From contig JASANG010000768.1 in NCBI GenBank assembly GCA_030248215.1, forward strand, positions 62,001-126,000: a stretch of 64,000 nucleotides of DNA. The letters are read 5' to 3'. This stretch comes from Enoplolaimus lenunculus (lineage: Eukaryota; Nematoda; Enoplea; Enoplida; Thoracostomopsidae). The position numbers were made by a program, and so were the translations under genes. This document shows positions 53,571-64,000 of the stretch, one piece after another. Every line of letters begins with the position of its first letter. Position 1 is the stretch's first letter. The notes under the pieces were generated by a model. It made no database searches. It was not told where the DNA came from and saw nothing but the letters and a program-made list of their open reading frames with translations.

Positions 53571-54387
53571 ATTCTAATTTCTTCTGGTGGTATATGTGCA
53601 AGAGTATGTATATGTCTTAACATTACACACTGTGGCTATATCTTTCGGAAAAATTAAGGAGAAAACCAAATATATTCGCAGTACTTTGGGGAAAGGGGTC
53701 GTCCCGACCGTCCAGTACTGACACTTTGTAAACCCGATGTAAAACAAGCTGACCTCATAAGGTTTGCGTCTATGGCCTACACCTTGCAGTTTCAGCTGGT
53801 AAACCTTATGTTGCAAATGCTAACTTTAAAGTGCTAGAGCAATCATTATTTATACTAGCTATGTTTTTCCAGTGTTTACTTTTATATTGACTATTCGTAT
53901 TTGATTAACAAAACGAATAAAATTTGTTGAAACATTCTTCACCCAAAGTTCCCTTATAACAAAATTATTTCACTGCTTCTTGTAAACTATCATCTAATCC
54001 GAAAGCCTAGGATTTCAACAGTTTAGATTTAAAAATCAAATATATCGCTCAAATACAAACGGTCGGTTATGGGTTATCCACGTAATACTGTCTACGCTAC
54101 TGTAAAAAATTGTCTACACACCTGGTTTTACGGGCTGGACAAAACGAAAATGTCCTTAAGCTGTAAAACTTAACAGAATGTGTAATTAGATATTTGGTTT
54201 TTGCAGCAGGCCCTTCGAAGGGACTAAGGGCAATGTAGGTACTGTCTGGACACAGTGTCGGGCAATACGATTTCCTTCGAACAGACCCTGTATAATCGCT
54301 GAGCAAAGTTCCTTCCGACAATCTTTGTGTTATGAAATAAGCTGAGTCCCTTCTGACAGACTCTTGACAAAACAGTTGTCCTTTTAA
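53571..54387. other. No gene seen
   Basis: Contains the reversed SINE body noted above and AT-rich sequence. No exon with splice sites was found. Confidence 0.4.
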
Positions 54388-54649
54388 CCCCTTCTAACAT
54401 TGAGTTGCCTATAGGCAACTCAGCGCAGTGTATATACGTTAAATAATATATCGCACAGTGTTTAACAATTGCAACACGTATATATAGTACTAAATCACAA
54501 CAAGTCGGGAGAGCCCTCTCATGCTCGAGCGTCAAGCTCGTATAGCTGTAGTGGTGATGGTGTACGCCTCCCACTCCAGTCACTGGAGTTCGGATCCTAG
54601 CATAAAAGTGCGTCTCAGGGGAAATATAAAATGTTCATGTGAGAAAGGG
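54388..54649. mobile_element. Family E: TTAA-flanked element, reversed copy
   Basis: TTAA, CCCCTTCTAACATTGAG at the left; ATGTGAGAAAGGG, TTAA at the right. The tRNA-like passenger is on the plus strand here (TATAGCTGTAGTGGTGATGG, then GAGTTCGGATCCT). Both TTAA sites are intact. Confidence 0.85.
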
Positions 54650-55539
54650 TTAAATCGTATTGACAATTTAGCATGGGTATGGACGACAACGTGACCAAGC
54701 ATAGGTCGTTTAGAGAGAATGCGAGTTGTCAGCAGGGTCTACAAAGGATCTGAGCGATATTTGGACATCTAATTCGGAAACAATAAAGCTACACAGGGGC
54801 TCGTATGTGGGGACAATTTATTTACAGTAGCGTAGACAGTATAACGTGGATGACGCATTATCTAATTATGCGGCCAAGATTTTTGTCAAAAATTAGGACT
54901 TGTCGAAACATATTAACGTTTGTTGCGCTATTACAATCAAATACGAAGTATAGGTGCTGTATTCAGGCAGAAAAACCCAAGCATTTGATAGCAGTAGGCT
55001 TCTTCTCTAATTTAATAAATGTACCTGATTTCTATGCTTCATTGGCTTAGAATACGTGTAGTACTAAATCACACATACCTCAGATTTATGGAACAATTAT
55101 TGTAAAGTATCTATTTGCTAGAAAGCGAAGAATGAATATTTAAATTTTTTTACATTGTGATTTTAGCATATAAAATCAAAGGTTTGACAGTTGTCACTGC
55201 GAGATATTTTATTCTCAAATGTCATGTTTCATTTTTGTTTTCTAATAAAATATCAATACATCTTTGAAAGATGTGGCGAACACATCTTGAACTAAACTTT
55301 AAAATTCGTCAGAAGTAATACGAAATTTTCCGCATGCTTCCACGATTTAATATTTGTGATATTCCTTCAGCAACACGCTAGATATGAATGAAACGCTATG
55401 ACATCATTGAAGTTGGCTTATACTTATGTGTGGTGTCCACCATGTTGCATTAATCAGGCGCAATACGATTTGTCCCATGTTGATTCGACGTCAACGTTAA
55501 AATTTGTGAACTCATATCGGGTGAACAGACAAAACTCGA

Positions 55540-56095
55540 ATGTCATATGACATAAACCACCGCTCTCAGAATATCAATGCGTACAAGGGTCCGCATGTCA
55601 CGTGATACTGATGAACATTTATTGAAATATCATATGATAATACAACGAATATCATATGATATTCAGCGGGACAGTGTAACTTTCGGGTGCTAATAAATTA
55701 AAAGGAAGTCGGACGGTCGAGGCACAGCTGTGTTTAAAATTCCGAATACCCGTCGGCAAATTCATTTCCGACACAAAAGCGTTGGAAAAACAGTGTCATA
55801 TATTCAAAATTTCAAATTTAAAATTCTAGTATCATATCATATTCAACAGCACAATTTGCGTATGTTACCTCATGTATGCTGACATTTGAAAACATATCAT
55901 ATGATATTCGCAAACAATATATACCTCGAATACATATGATATTGAAGAACAGAAAGTGACCCACATATGATAATACCAGACAAACACGAATTTTTGAGTG
56001 CGATATGAGGTCTATAAGCAGATAAAATGTTACCCAATAGTCTAATAGAGACAAAACGGGTCCCAAGCTGCCCGGTTATAACGTGAACCCCGCAT
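55540..56095. repeat. Repeat with many TCATATGA palindromes
   Basis: At least seven palindromes or near-palindromes such as GAATATCATATGATATTC, TGTCATATGACATA and ACATATCATATGATATTC in about 450 bases, followed by ACGTGAACCCCGCATAAG. Second copy of the arrangement at 27,840. Confidence 0.65.
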
Positions 56096-56179
56096 AAGCT
56101 TTAATATACTCTATTCTTGTCAAGCAGGAAAACTACGCCTTTGATCTTTACATGGGCCGAACAATTCATACCTATTTGT

Positions 56180-56610
56180 CAATCCGCCAAAATTTGAATA
56201 TTCCCTCCAAAAATTGCATTTCCCTGCCAAAATTTGAATATTCCCTCCAAATATTGAATTTTCCTGCCAAAACTTGAATTTTCTTTTTGAACTTTGAATT
56301 TTCCAGGGAAAATTTAAATTTCCCGCCAAAATTTGACCAAAATTTGAATTTTCCTCAAAAATTTGATATTCCGCCAAAATATAATTTAAGTACTTGCCAA
56401 ATTTTGAATTTTCCCGCCAAATATTGAATATTCCTGCCAAAATTTGAATTTTCCATTTAAATTTTGAATTTTCCATTTAAATTTTGAATTTTCCATTGAT
56501 AATTTAAATTTCCCGTGAATATTTAAATTTTCCACAAAAATTTGATATTCCACCAAAATGTAATTTACCTGTCAAATTTTTAAGTTTCCCGCCAAAATTT
56601 AAGTTTTCCG
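56180..56610. repeat. Minisatellite, AATTTTCCCGCCAAAATTTG type
   Basis: About 18-20 tandem copies of a unit of 20-24 bases such as TTGAATTTTCCCGCCAAAAT. The long minus-strand frame with NSKFWQ-like repeats is its by-product. Confidence 0.9.
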
Positions 56611-57609
56611 CCATATATATTTAGTATTGTTATAACATTGTCTTGTAATGGGTCATCCACGTTACACTGTGTACTGTACACTACTGTAAAAAATTGTACC
56701 CACATGCGAGTCCCTAAGTTCCTAATTGCAGTGTTTATATCCAAAAGTCACCCACTAATGTGTTCACCCGGCTGAAAACAGAGAGTCCCTCGAAACGGCG
56801 TATACTCTGTCACACTATCCCACATACAGATGCCACTATGTCAATACGTCATGATATTTAAAAACGTGACCCATACATGATGGCAGCAGACAACTATACT
56901 GTTTTAGGAATATCACTTTGGGTTACATCGCAGACAAAATGTCACCCAATATGTAGAATGTGACAAAACGTGACCCTAGCCGCCCCATTTATAAAGTGAA
57001 CGTCGCCTTAGTCTGGTAGACCCGGACGGTGAGAGGGGGCCCGGACAACGACCGCATAATCTCACACTGTCAACAATCAAGTTTGATATGAATTAATTTC
57101 TTTGAACGGGTCGGATAGCTACAAGCGCCCCGAAATCAGTAAAGATACGACGATAAGCAGGTACTTCCACAGATTGAGCGGGTGATATGTTTTGGATTAT
57201 AGAGGTCAATGACTATTTCGCACGCTCTGAAATCTTTGCGCATGCACTCGGTAAACATGGACGCAAACTTTAAACAATTACAGTCAGTCGAACGAGCTGA
57301 TGGACGAACGACACCGAGAACGCAGCTATTTTCCATAGGCAATACAAGGGTACAGTTGTCACAGATACGTTTAATTTGTTTCAGATTGATGCCTAAATTG
57401 CTGTTCTACAAACATAGTGGACCAGGGCTATAAAATAGATTTTCGAGAAGCAAATTCAAGCATTTGGCATGTTTCGAACGCTATTGAGAAGGTCGAAAAT
57501 AATAATGGCGAAATTTTTTTTATTTAAAACCTTTTAGGGAGTTCATTTTGCCGACGAGCCAACTTGAATAATCCATCAACCTGGAACTCACGAAAGCATG
57601 TTTATCCCA

Positions 57610-57850
57610 GGTATGGAACAGGGCCGTAACAGTATAAGCAAATTCCTAAGCCTAAGCCTAAGCCTAAGCCTAAGCCTAAGCCTAAGCCTAAACCTAATCC
57701 GAAACTTAAGCCTAAGCGTAAGGATGAGCCTATTCCTATAGCGTAAGCCTAAGCCTAAGTCTAAGCGTAAGGATGAGCCTATTCCTATAGCCTAAGCTTA
57801 AGCCTATATCTAATACTAAGCAAAAAAAGTTAGTCTAAAGCTTAAACTGA
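57610..57850. mobile_element. Family A copy with the longest TTAGGC array
   Basis: Left end GGTATGGAACAGGGCCG, then about eight uninterrupted CCTAAG units from 57,647, spacers GTAAGGATGAGCCTATTCC, more units, and GTCTAAAGCTTAAACTGAC at the right. The right terminus is replaced by C-rich sequence. Confidence 0.8.
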
Positions 57851-57854
57851 CTCA

Positions 57855-58010
57855 ACCACACCCCCCCCAGACCCCCCCCTCCCCCTTTCCTATACAGGAA
57901 CACTATTTTTTTTATTTTTTCCCTCCCCTCCCTTCCCTCTCCTTGTTTTTTTTTAGATAAATATGTTTTTTTTTCACTCACTTCATATATATTCTCCCCC
58001 CCCCCACATT
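57855..58010. repeat. C- and T-rich low-complexity tract
   Basis: CCCCCCCC runs, TTTTTTTT and CCTCCCCTCCC blocks. Strand-asymmetric pyrimidine tract, no gene. Confidence 0.9.
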
Positions 58011-58039
58011 CACAACACGTATAACATTTATACACATAT

Positions 58040-58270
58040 GTGAACCATCCGCGAAATCACTCTCTCCTAGTGCATATGCAATAAATGCAATGCACGCTGT
58101 GTTGTATGCTTGCTGGCAGCACAATGTCGACACATACAGTCGACGATAGAAACAGTTGGAGAGGCGGGCTGCGTAGCTCAGTGGTAGAGTTTCGATCCCA
58201 GCTCGATCCCGCTTTTCCAGCTGCTTAGTTGAAAGGTCAGATGTCCCGGCTCCTACCTAGGCTGACAATA
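58040..58270 (+). mobile_element. tRNA-derived SINE, family F
   Basis: Leader with GCATATGCAATAAATGC and TACAGTCGACGATAG, head GGGCTGCGTAGCTCAGTGG (box A), tail CTCCTACCTAGGCTGAC. Box B is shortened (GTTTCGATCCC). A family J copy follows almost at once. Confidence 0.75.
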
Positions 58271-58274
58271 TGTA

Positions 58275-58544
58275 CTGTAGTGACCCGAATAAGAGGGTGA
58301 AGGGTTTTAATAAGAAGGGTCCCCATTTTGAGTCCCAATCAATAGGAATCCATATCTCAAATATAAAGTCCGTAAACGGTTACAGTCCGTAAACCCTAAT
58401 TAGAGTATAATGTCGATTATCCATAATTGTAGCGCATAAATGACTCCTGGACCAAATCAAGTACAGTCCGCAACTGAATAACAGGGAGTTACCGTTGGAG
58501 AGGCCAAATAAATATCAGTCCCCCTCTTATTCGCGTCACTACAG
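58275..58544. mobile_element. Family J element
   Basis: Ends CTGTAGTGACCCGAATAAGA and CTCTTATTCGCGTCACTACA; flanked by TA on both sides. Shorter than the 45,144 copy. Confidence 0.8.
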
Positions 58545-58559
58545 TATACGCTAAGTGTT

Positions 58560-58760
58560 ATTACCCAAAGCAAAATGATTGCCATACATGTGCACATATA
58601 CCGGAACATGGCGTTGTTTCAACCTACCATATGGTGTAGCGGTAGCATGCTTGATTCGAGGGCAAGAGAGCCAAGGTTCGATTCCCAGCGTGGTCTTTAA
58701 TACCATTGGGTGAAACTTCGAACAGGGATTGTGCAAACCGTGTTGTTCCTACATATACTG
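58560..58760 (+). mobile_element. tRNA-derived SINE, family H
   Basis: Leader ATACATGTGCACATATACCG, head TGGTGTAGCGGTAGCATGC with box B AAGGTTCGATTCCCAGC, tail GGATTGTGCAAACCGTGTTG. Confidence 0.75.
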
Positions 58761-59091
58761 AAAAGTTGTCAAAAAAGGTTTAAGAAATACACTTAAATCA
58801 ATTATAGTCAAATTAAATATACGAAATTAACCTTATAATTTATTTCCTTCAGGACAGACAATAACTTTGCTAATTGGATTGAGTTAAACCTAAGGAAATC
58901 ACAAGACCTTGGCTAATTTAGGTTTGATTACAACCGCCTTGCATTTCTGAAAACAATTTTAACTTTTGTGGCAAAAAATGAAGTGGTGCGTTTGAGTTTC
59001 ATCCAGTAAACTTAACGATGTGTATATTGTAAATGTATGAGACATGCTTGTCAGACACAGTGCATATGCAATACATACAACGGCCCATGTA

Positions 59092-59296
59092 TAGAACAGG
59101 GCTGGAACAGTAGTATAAGCATATTCCTAAGCCTAAGCCTAAGCCTAAGTAAGCCTAAGCCTAAGCAAAAAGCATATTCCTAAGCCTAAGCCTAAAAGTC
59201 TAAGCCTAAGCCTAAGCAAAAAAATAGTCTAAAGCTTAAACTGACTCTATTATAGCTCCTTCGGAAAACGATCCGGCACTGTTCTATACATGGGCC
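59092..59296. mobile_element. Family A MITE
   Basis: Ends GGCCCATGTATAGAACAGGG and CACTGTTCTATACATGGGCC; flanks CATACAAC and CATGCAAC (7 of 8). CCTAAGCC arrays inside. Confidence 0.9.
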
Positions 59297-59459
59297 CATG
59301 CAACACTATGGTATCATTTGCCGGCAGCATACGGGTGGACATAAGGTCTATGACTGAGGATGCAATCAAAGTTAAAGGGAAACTGAGTAGCGCGACGGGT
59401 TTAAACCATCCTCAAAATCCCTACTTTTCCAGCATCCCAAATTTCAGCCAGAAACAAAT

Positions 59460-59600
59460 CACGGGCAGAACGTTTTTCTGCGAATAACCTTACGCTTTAG
59501 ACTTATTTTTTGCTTATAGGTTTAGGCTTTAGGTATAAGCTTATTTCTAAGCTTACGCATAGGTTTAGGTATTGGTTTTAGGCTTAATAATACCTATATA
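59460..59600. repeat. Family A fragment
   Basis: GGGCAGAACGTTTTTCTG, then CTTTAGACTTATTTTTTGC and TTTAGGC units; outer ends lost. Confidence 0.55.
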
Positions 59601-60217
59601 TGATTGTACCGAGTTTTGCCAGTCTATGGTATATGCTAACATGAAAGAACATTTTTAAGCTTTGTTCCTTTGCCGGATTTTATTCTTGACTACGCACCGA
59701 GGTTTCAGTGAACCAAATATATATTTTTCCAGCTCGCAATTTTATTAAATGTTTCGCGTTTTTTTTAAAACGTTTTAATTTCAAAATATGTTGTTCAAAA
59801 ATAAAAAATTGACGAAAAGTAATTAAGTGAATTAATTGTTTAAAATGAGCAAGAATCATTTTGTCGTCAATACTTTTCTTACACGAACCAATTCAAAAAG
59901 CTATCAACCTCGGTTTATATATACTATAATTGGGATACGAAACTTGATTTATCATTGGCTATTGTATGCTGTTGTCCGTATACTTAACGCTACTTTCAAA
60001 CCAAACTTAATTAAGCCTAATTTTAAGCCTAAGCCTAGTAATCCTAGTCCCAAATCTAGGATACGTCAACCAAAATGTTTCGAAAACTTTATGCGATAGT
60101 GACCATGTATCCTAAAATAACTCATCGCAATGAAATATAAGGGCTTAAGTTTAAAAAATATACCTTAAATTTTGGATAAGTGTGTAGTAGACCTCGTATA
60201 ATTGTTCCCATTGCGGC

Positions 60218-60286
60218 AATGTATATACATATATATGTATATACATATATACACATATATATTTATATATATATTTATATATATCT
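60218..60286. repeat. ATATAT/ACATAT microsatellite
   Basis: Alternating TATATACATATATATG and TTATATATATATTTATA units. Confidence 0.9.
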
Positions 60287-60544
60287 TGTTTTTCAGATCT
60301 ATTATTTTGTTATTTTGTAGATTTGTCGTATTTCAGCAATATTTGTCTAAATCACTTCTCGAAGATAGCCTTAATATTTTAAATTTTTAAGTCTGACAGT
60401 TTTCAGAAATTAATATTAGGGAGTTAAGACAATATATTTCGGGCGTCGATAAAGACATGATACTTTCCAATTTCAGACAGTATTCCTTGAATATCAGACA
60501 ATCTGTTTTGTGTGTATATCCTTGGCTTTACGCTTTTACAACTA

Positions 60545-60660
60545 CACTGCAAAAATTATGAGTCAAATTGACTCTCTCCGCAATTGGCTTTTCCTGACTA
60601 CACAAACTGACTCAAAATTAGAGTCCGTCAAATTCAAATTGAGTGTCGTTTTCTATCTGG
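60545..60660. mobile_element. Family K element, left part
   Basis: TA followed by CACTGCAAAAATTATGAG and GTCAAATTGACTCTCTCC; the right part is lost. Confidence 0.6.
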
Positions 60661-60981
60661 CATCGCACCCACAGGTGCAACAGAATGTTTAATATCTAAA
60701 AATAACTACAAGTTTCAATTCGAAGCGCGTATGTTTATTTGAGGCGTGTAAACATTAACGTAACCAAAAACAGTCTTGGGTTGACTTTGCGACCAAAATC
60801 TATTTGAAAAAAGTACAAATATTTACCTTCCAATATGATAAATTCACCCGCAAGAGTCGAAACCAAGGCGTAGCCAGGGGGTGTTTCAGAAGTCAAACCT
60901 CCTCGGGATTTTTGCTATTGAATTTTTTAGATGTATAAGTTTTCAGCATGTGAACACAAGAAATAGTATATTGAAATTTTG

Positions 60982-61155
60982 GCCGATAAAGAGCAGGTCC
61001 GTATTAACAGTAGTGTAAGCCTATTCCTAAAGAATTAGTGTAAACCCAAGCGTAAGAATAAACGTCGTCTAAAGCCTACACCTAAGTGTAAGCCTAAGCA
61101 AAACAATTAGTCTAAGCCTTAAATTTACTTTATTGCCATCCCACAGATAAATAAA
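60982..61155. repeat. Family A remnant
   Basis: GGCCGATAAAGAGCAGG, TAAGCCTATTCCTAA and CCTAAGTGTAAGCCTAAGC. The right terminus is decayed. Confidence 0.6.
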
Positions 61156-61279
61156 TAATCCTTCCCTTATATTCAACAATAGGCTACTCACGTCGAAGGG
61201 AAATAGATTTCTAGCCCCCCCCTTGTGAAAAACACAAGTGTAAAATACTTATTAATTTTGTAGGCGACAAACCTTTATT

Positions 61280-61624
61280 CTGTAGTGACCCGAATAAGAG
61301 GGGGGTAATAACTGGGGATCCCCGTTTTGAGTCCCAATCAATAGGAGTCCATATTCCTAATAAGTGTCCGTAAGCGGATAGAATTCCTAAACCGTAATTA
61401 GAGTCCATAAATGTCAATTATTCATAATTGTAGCGCATAAATGACTCGAGGATCAAATAATTTGAGTTCGAAATTTTAAAGCGTACTTAAATTTTGAATA
61501 GTTGCAATACTGAAGATATAATAGTAGCGAAGGATGGCGGAGGGCGACTTGAAAATATATAACAGGGTACCCTCTGGACAGGCCAATTAAATATCAGCCC
61601 CCCCTTTTATTCGAGTCACTACAG
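61280..61624. mobile_element. Family J element
   Basis: Ends CTGTAGTGACCCGAATAAGA and TTTTATTCGAGTCACTACAG; interior GTCCGTAAGCGGATAG and GGCGGAGGGCG as at 45,144. Confidence 0.8.
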
Positions 61625-62140
61625 TATGTAGCAAAAACGTACCAGATTGCCGTATCAGTCTACACAGGGGGGAGACAAATAGGTCCTTAAATCTATTGCA
61701 TAAACAAGATGCAAAGGGACAGGTGGGCTGAGAGATGAGCATGAATGAAACTTTGTTCTCAACCACTGCACTGCTTTGACCCTTCTCATACAGTGATATG
61801 CCTGGGGATTAATATTAATACTGAACACAACACAAAAAACGACAAAAATACGGATTCTTAGGATAGTAAATGTTTACCATGGTTGTCTAATGGATCAGTT
61901 TGAAACGCGGATATCGGAACTTTTGTCGGAGTCCCGTGCAATATATCGACGATGGGGCAAAAACCTTGGGGGCCAAAATAACAAGCTGAATGCAATTTTA
62001 GCACTAAATAATACAAAATTTTGGTTGCGCTCTCTGTCGCAAAGCCAATGGCATGGGTGGTCTCCTTTGGTGTCTGCCTGTTAGAGGTACGTTTACCGGA
62101 GACAGCGAAGTCTTCTGACTGGAGTTACTTTAATAAATAA

Positions 62141-62347
62141 GGCCAATGTATAGAACAGGGGCGGAACAGTATTATAAGCATATTCCTACGCCTAAGCGTA
62201 AGCCTAAGCTTAAGCCTAAGCGTAAAAATGAGTTTATGCCTAAGCCTAAGCCTAAGCCTAAGCCAAGCAAAAAATTTGTCTAAAGCTTAAGCTTACTCTA
62301 TTGTAGTCCCACACATAAACTCACCGCCCCTGATCTTTACATGGGCC
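62141..62347. mobile_element. Family A MITE with perfect 8-bp target duplication
   Basis: Ends GGCCAATGTATAGAACAGGG and CCCTGATCTTTACATGGGCC; both flanks ATAAATAA. CCTAAGCC arrays inside. Confidence 0.9.
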
Positions 62348-62522
62348 ATAAATAATTCAAACTGTCAAACGCGTTTCTATGCAAAAAGACTACGGGTTTC
62401 CGTACCTGTACCGCAAGCTGTTATAATTTGTTCGCAAACGAAATTTTGTTCCACTGGCCGAATTTGATCGCACCGTAAACCGGAAGGGTTTTGTCGGTAT
62501 ATATGAACGGTAAGTGTATCTA

Positions 62523-62730
62523 CACGGCAAAAAATGGGCAGTCAAATTGACTTTCTCGGAAATAGGATTTTCCTGACTACACAAACTGAGTCAAATTCGA
62601 CTCTACCAGAGTCAAATTCGATCACTATGTCGCACATTTGACTCTGGCGGAGTCGAATTTAACTGAGTTGGTGTAGTCAGGAAAAGCCTATTTCCGAGAG
62701 AGTCAATTTGACTCACCATTTTTTACAGTG
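62523..62730. mobile_element. Family K MITE, fullest copy
   Basis: TA, CACGGCAAAAAATGGGCAG at the left; CACCATTTTTTACAGTG, TA at the right. The interior mirrors itself (GAGTCAAATTCGA / TCGAATTTAACTGAG). Confidence 0.85.
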
Positions 62731-62734
62731 TAAA

Positions 62735-62925
62735 GCAAAAACATTGTTATACATGTGCGCATGTACCGATACATGAAGTTGTTGCAATGACCACATGGTG
62801 TAGTGGTAGCATGCTTGGCTCGAGCGCAAGAGGACCGAGGTTCGATTTCCGGCGTGATCCTTAACATTGGACAAAACTACGAATAAGGGTCGTCCAGACC
62901 GTGTTGTTCCAAAAGGGGCAACCGG
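62735..62925 (+). mobile_element. tRNA-derived SINE, family H
   Basis: Leader ATACATGTGCGCATGTACCG, head TGGTGTAGTGGTAGCATGC, box B GAGGTTCGATTTCCGG, tail GTCGTCCAGACCGTGTTG. The best of the three copies. Confidence 0.8.
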
Positions 62926-63153
62926 AATTTCATGCCGATAGCGAGTAATGTTAACGGTTCAGGTATTTGGAATAGAGCGTAGAGAGCGAGAAAAAAGTTT
63001 TGAAGAAATAGGTTACTACTATTTGTAAAGTGTCTATATTTGTTAATGACTCCACAAATTTTGTGGTATTCTGTACTCCACGTCCAAGGTTGGTTTGGTA
63101 GCTAAAACGCAACGTGCGCTGGGTACATTTAATACTGAAAATATTCTGTGTTG

Positions 63154-63362
63154 GGCCCATGTATAGAACATGGCCGGATCGGTTTCCGGAGGGGCTGTAA
63201 TAGAGTCAGTGTAAGCTTTAGACCAATTTGTTTGTTTCGGCTTAGGCTTAGGCTTAGGCTTAGGCTTAGACTTAGGAATAGACTAATCCTTACGCTTAGG
63301 CTTAGGCTTAGGCTGAGGAAAATGCTTAAACTACTGTTCCAGCCCTGTTCTGTACATGGGCC
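63154..63362. mobile_element. Family A MITE
   Basis: Ends GGCCCATGTATAGAACATGG and CCCTGTTCTGTACATGGGCC; flanks CTGTGTTG and CTGTGTCG (7 of 8). GCTTAGGC arrays inside give Leu/Arg and Leu/Ser repeats in translation. Confidence 0.9.
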
Positions 63363-64000
63363 CTGTGTCGTATAAGAGTTAATGCATAGAGTTTGCATAA
63401 ATTAACATCTGTATCGCTCGTGAGAGGGTGAAATTGATACTATATTTGTATACATGAGGATATTTAGTTTATAGTTGTTGAATATTAATAAGCAGTGGCG
63501 TAGCTGGGATTTTATCTCAGAATTTACTTCCTGAGGAAAAATCGTTGTAAGCCAGTGTAGCGAGAGAGAAAATATGTTTCATCTCTTCAACGAAATATGT
63601 TTTAAGCAACTACACGTGGAATCATACGCCGAAAACTCGCATTTGCAAGTTTTATGAAAACGTATCGAAAAAACTTGTGCCATGTGCAAGTTGCAGCTGC
63701 AAGTTCTCGTTGCAAACATATTTGATTTTAATATTTTCGTTCTCTTGCTTTATCTCTAACGAAAACAGTTTTAATGAGCGTAACAAAATTCCGCCCGAAG
63801 CTCGCAGTTTTGCTAAGTGTTTCGTGTTTTGTACTCAAGAGGTAAATAGTGTTCCTAAACCTCCAAAACCGATAAATGAATAGCTAGCTAATAACTAAAT
63901 TGCATATTAGCTTAATTGCTTATGCCTAAATTGAGACTTTTTAAGATATTTTACTAATTATTACGGTTACAAGCAATCTAATTTCAATGCTAAAGGGTTT
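63363..64000. other. No gene seen
   Basis: AT-rich. Around 63,600-63,720 there are TTGCAAGTT/AACTTGCA-type inverted stretches, also seen near 14,870, 26,640 and 48,120 (ACTTGCACGTGTGAA), probably another short repeat family. Confidence 0.4.

Noticed and set aside
56180-56610. CRISPR-like array
   Set aside because: Units are directly tandem with no unique spacers, in a eukaryotic genome.
57640-57800. True telomere or chromosome end
   Set aside because: The array is short, imperfect, interrupted by spacers and lies within a family A element with unique sequence on both sides.
1-64000. Retrovirus-like, LTR, Polinton or other capsid-bearing elements
   Set aside because: No reverse transcriptase, integrase, protease, capsid or polymerase motif and no long direct terminal repeats were recognised by eye.

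Overview
This is a eukaryotic, intron-rich and repeat-rich window, probably from a nematode with a large genome. Nearly every splice acceptor I can place reads TTTCAG or close to it (the nematode consensus). The main gene is a MYRF/PQN-47-type transcription factor with polyglutamine tracts. Many repeats carry tracts of TTAGGC, the nematode telomere unit. Nothing names the species; an enoplean or mermithid-like worm is a guess.

Layout. (1) 1,095-6,816, minus strand: 5' part of a two-pore-domain potassium channel (TWK/KCNK type), six exons, with the second pore half not found and probably off the left edge. (2) About 11,186-15,973, minus strand: an unrecognised gene with four to five exons; its last three exons join in phase to a stop. 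(3) 16-25 kb: no convincing gene, mostly repeats. (4) 25,061-48,235, plus strand: a MYRF orthologue. All 25 visible exons, about 1,541 codons, join in phase to the stop; the 5' exon(s) were not found. It shows the Pro/Gln-rich N-terminus, Ndt80-like DNA-binding domain, self-cleaving chaperone domain with its Ser-Lys pair, a transmembrane helix and the luminal C-terminal domain. (5) 51,704-53,065, minus strand: a complete two-exon SPT4 gene (119 residues), partner of SPT5 in transcription elongation. (6) 53-64 kb: no gene seen, dense repeats.

The genes are not an evident functional cluster. The striking part is the mobile-element landscape: at least ten families of short non-autonomous elements, several with target-site duplications that can be read directly. 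They include a family with 8-bp duplications whose interior is made of degenerate TTAGGC telomere-like units, a TTAA-flanked family carrying a tRNA-like passenger, a hAT-like CAGGG family inserted in introns of MYRF and SPT4, a TA-flanked family caught nested inside another element, several tRNA-derived SINEs, and GC-rich palindromic elements that tend to lie within TTAGGC-like tracts. No retrovirus-like, LTR or Polinton element was recognised.
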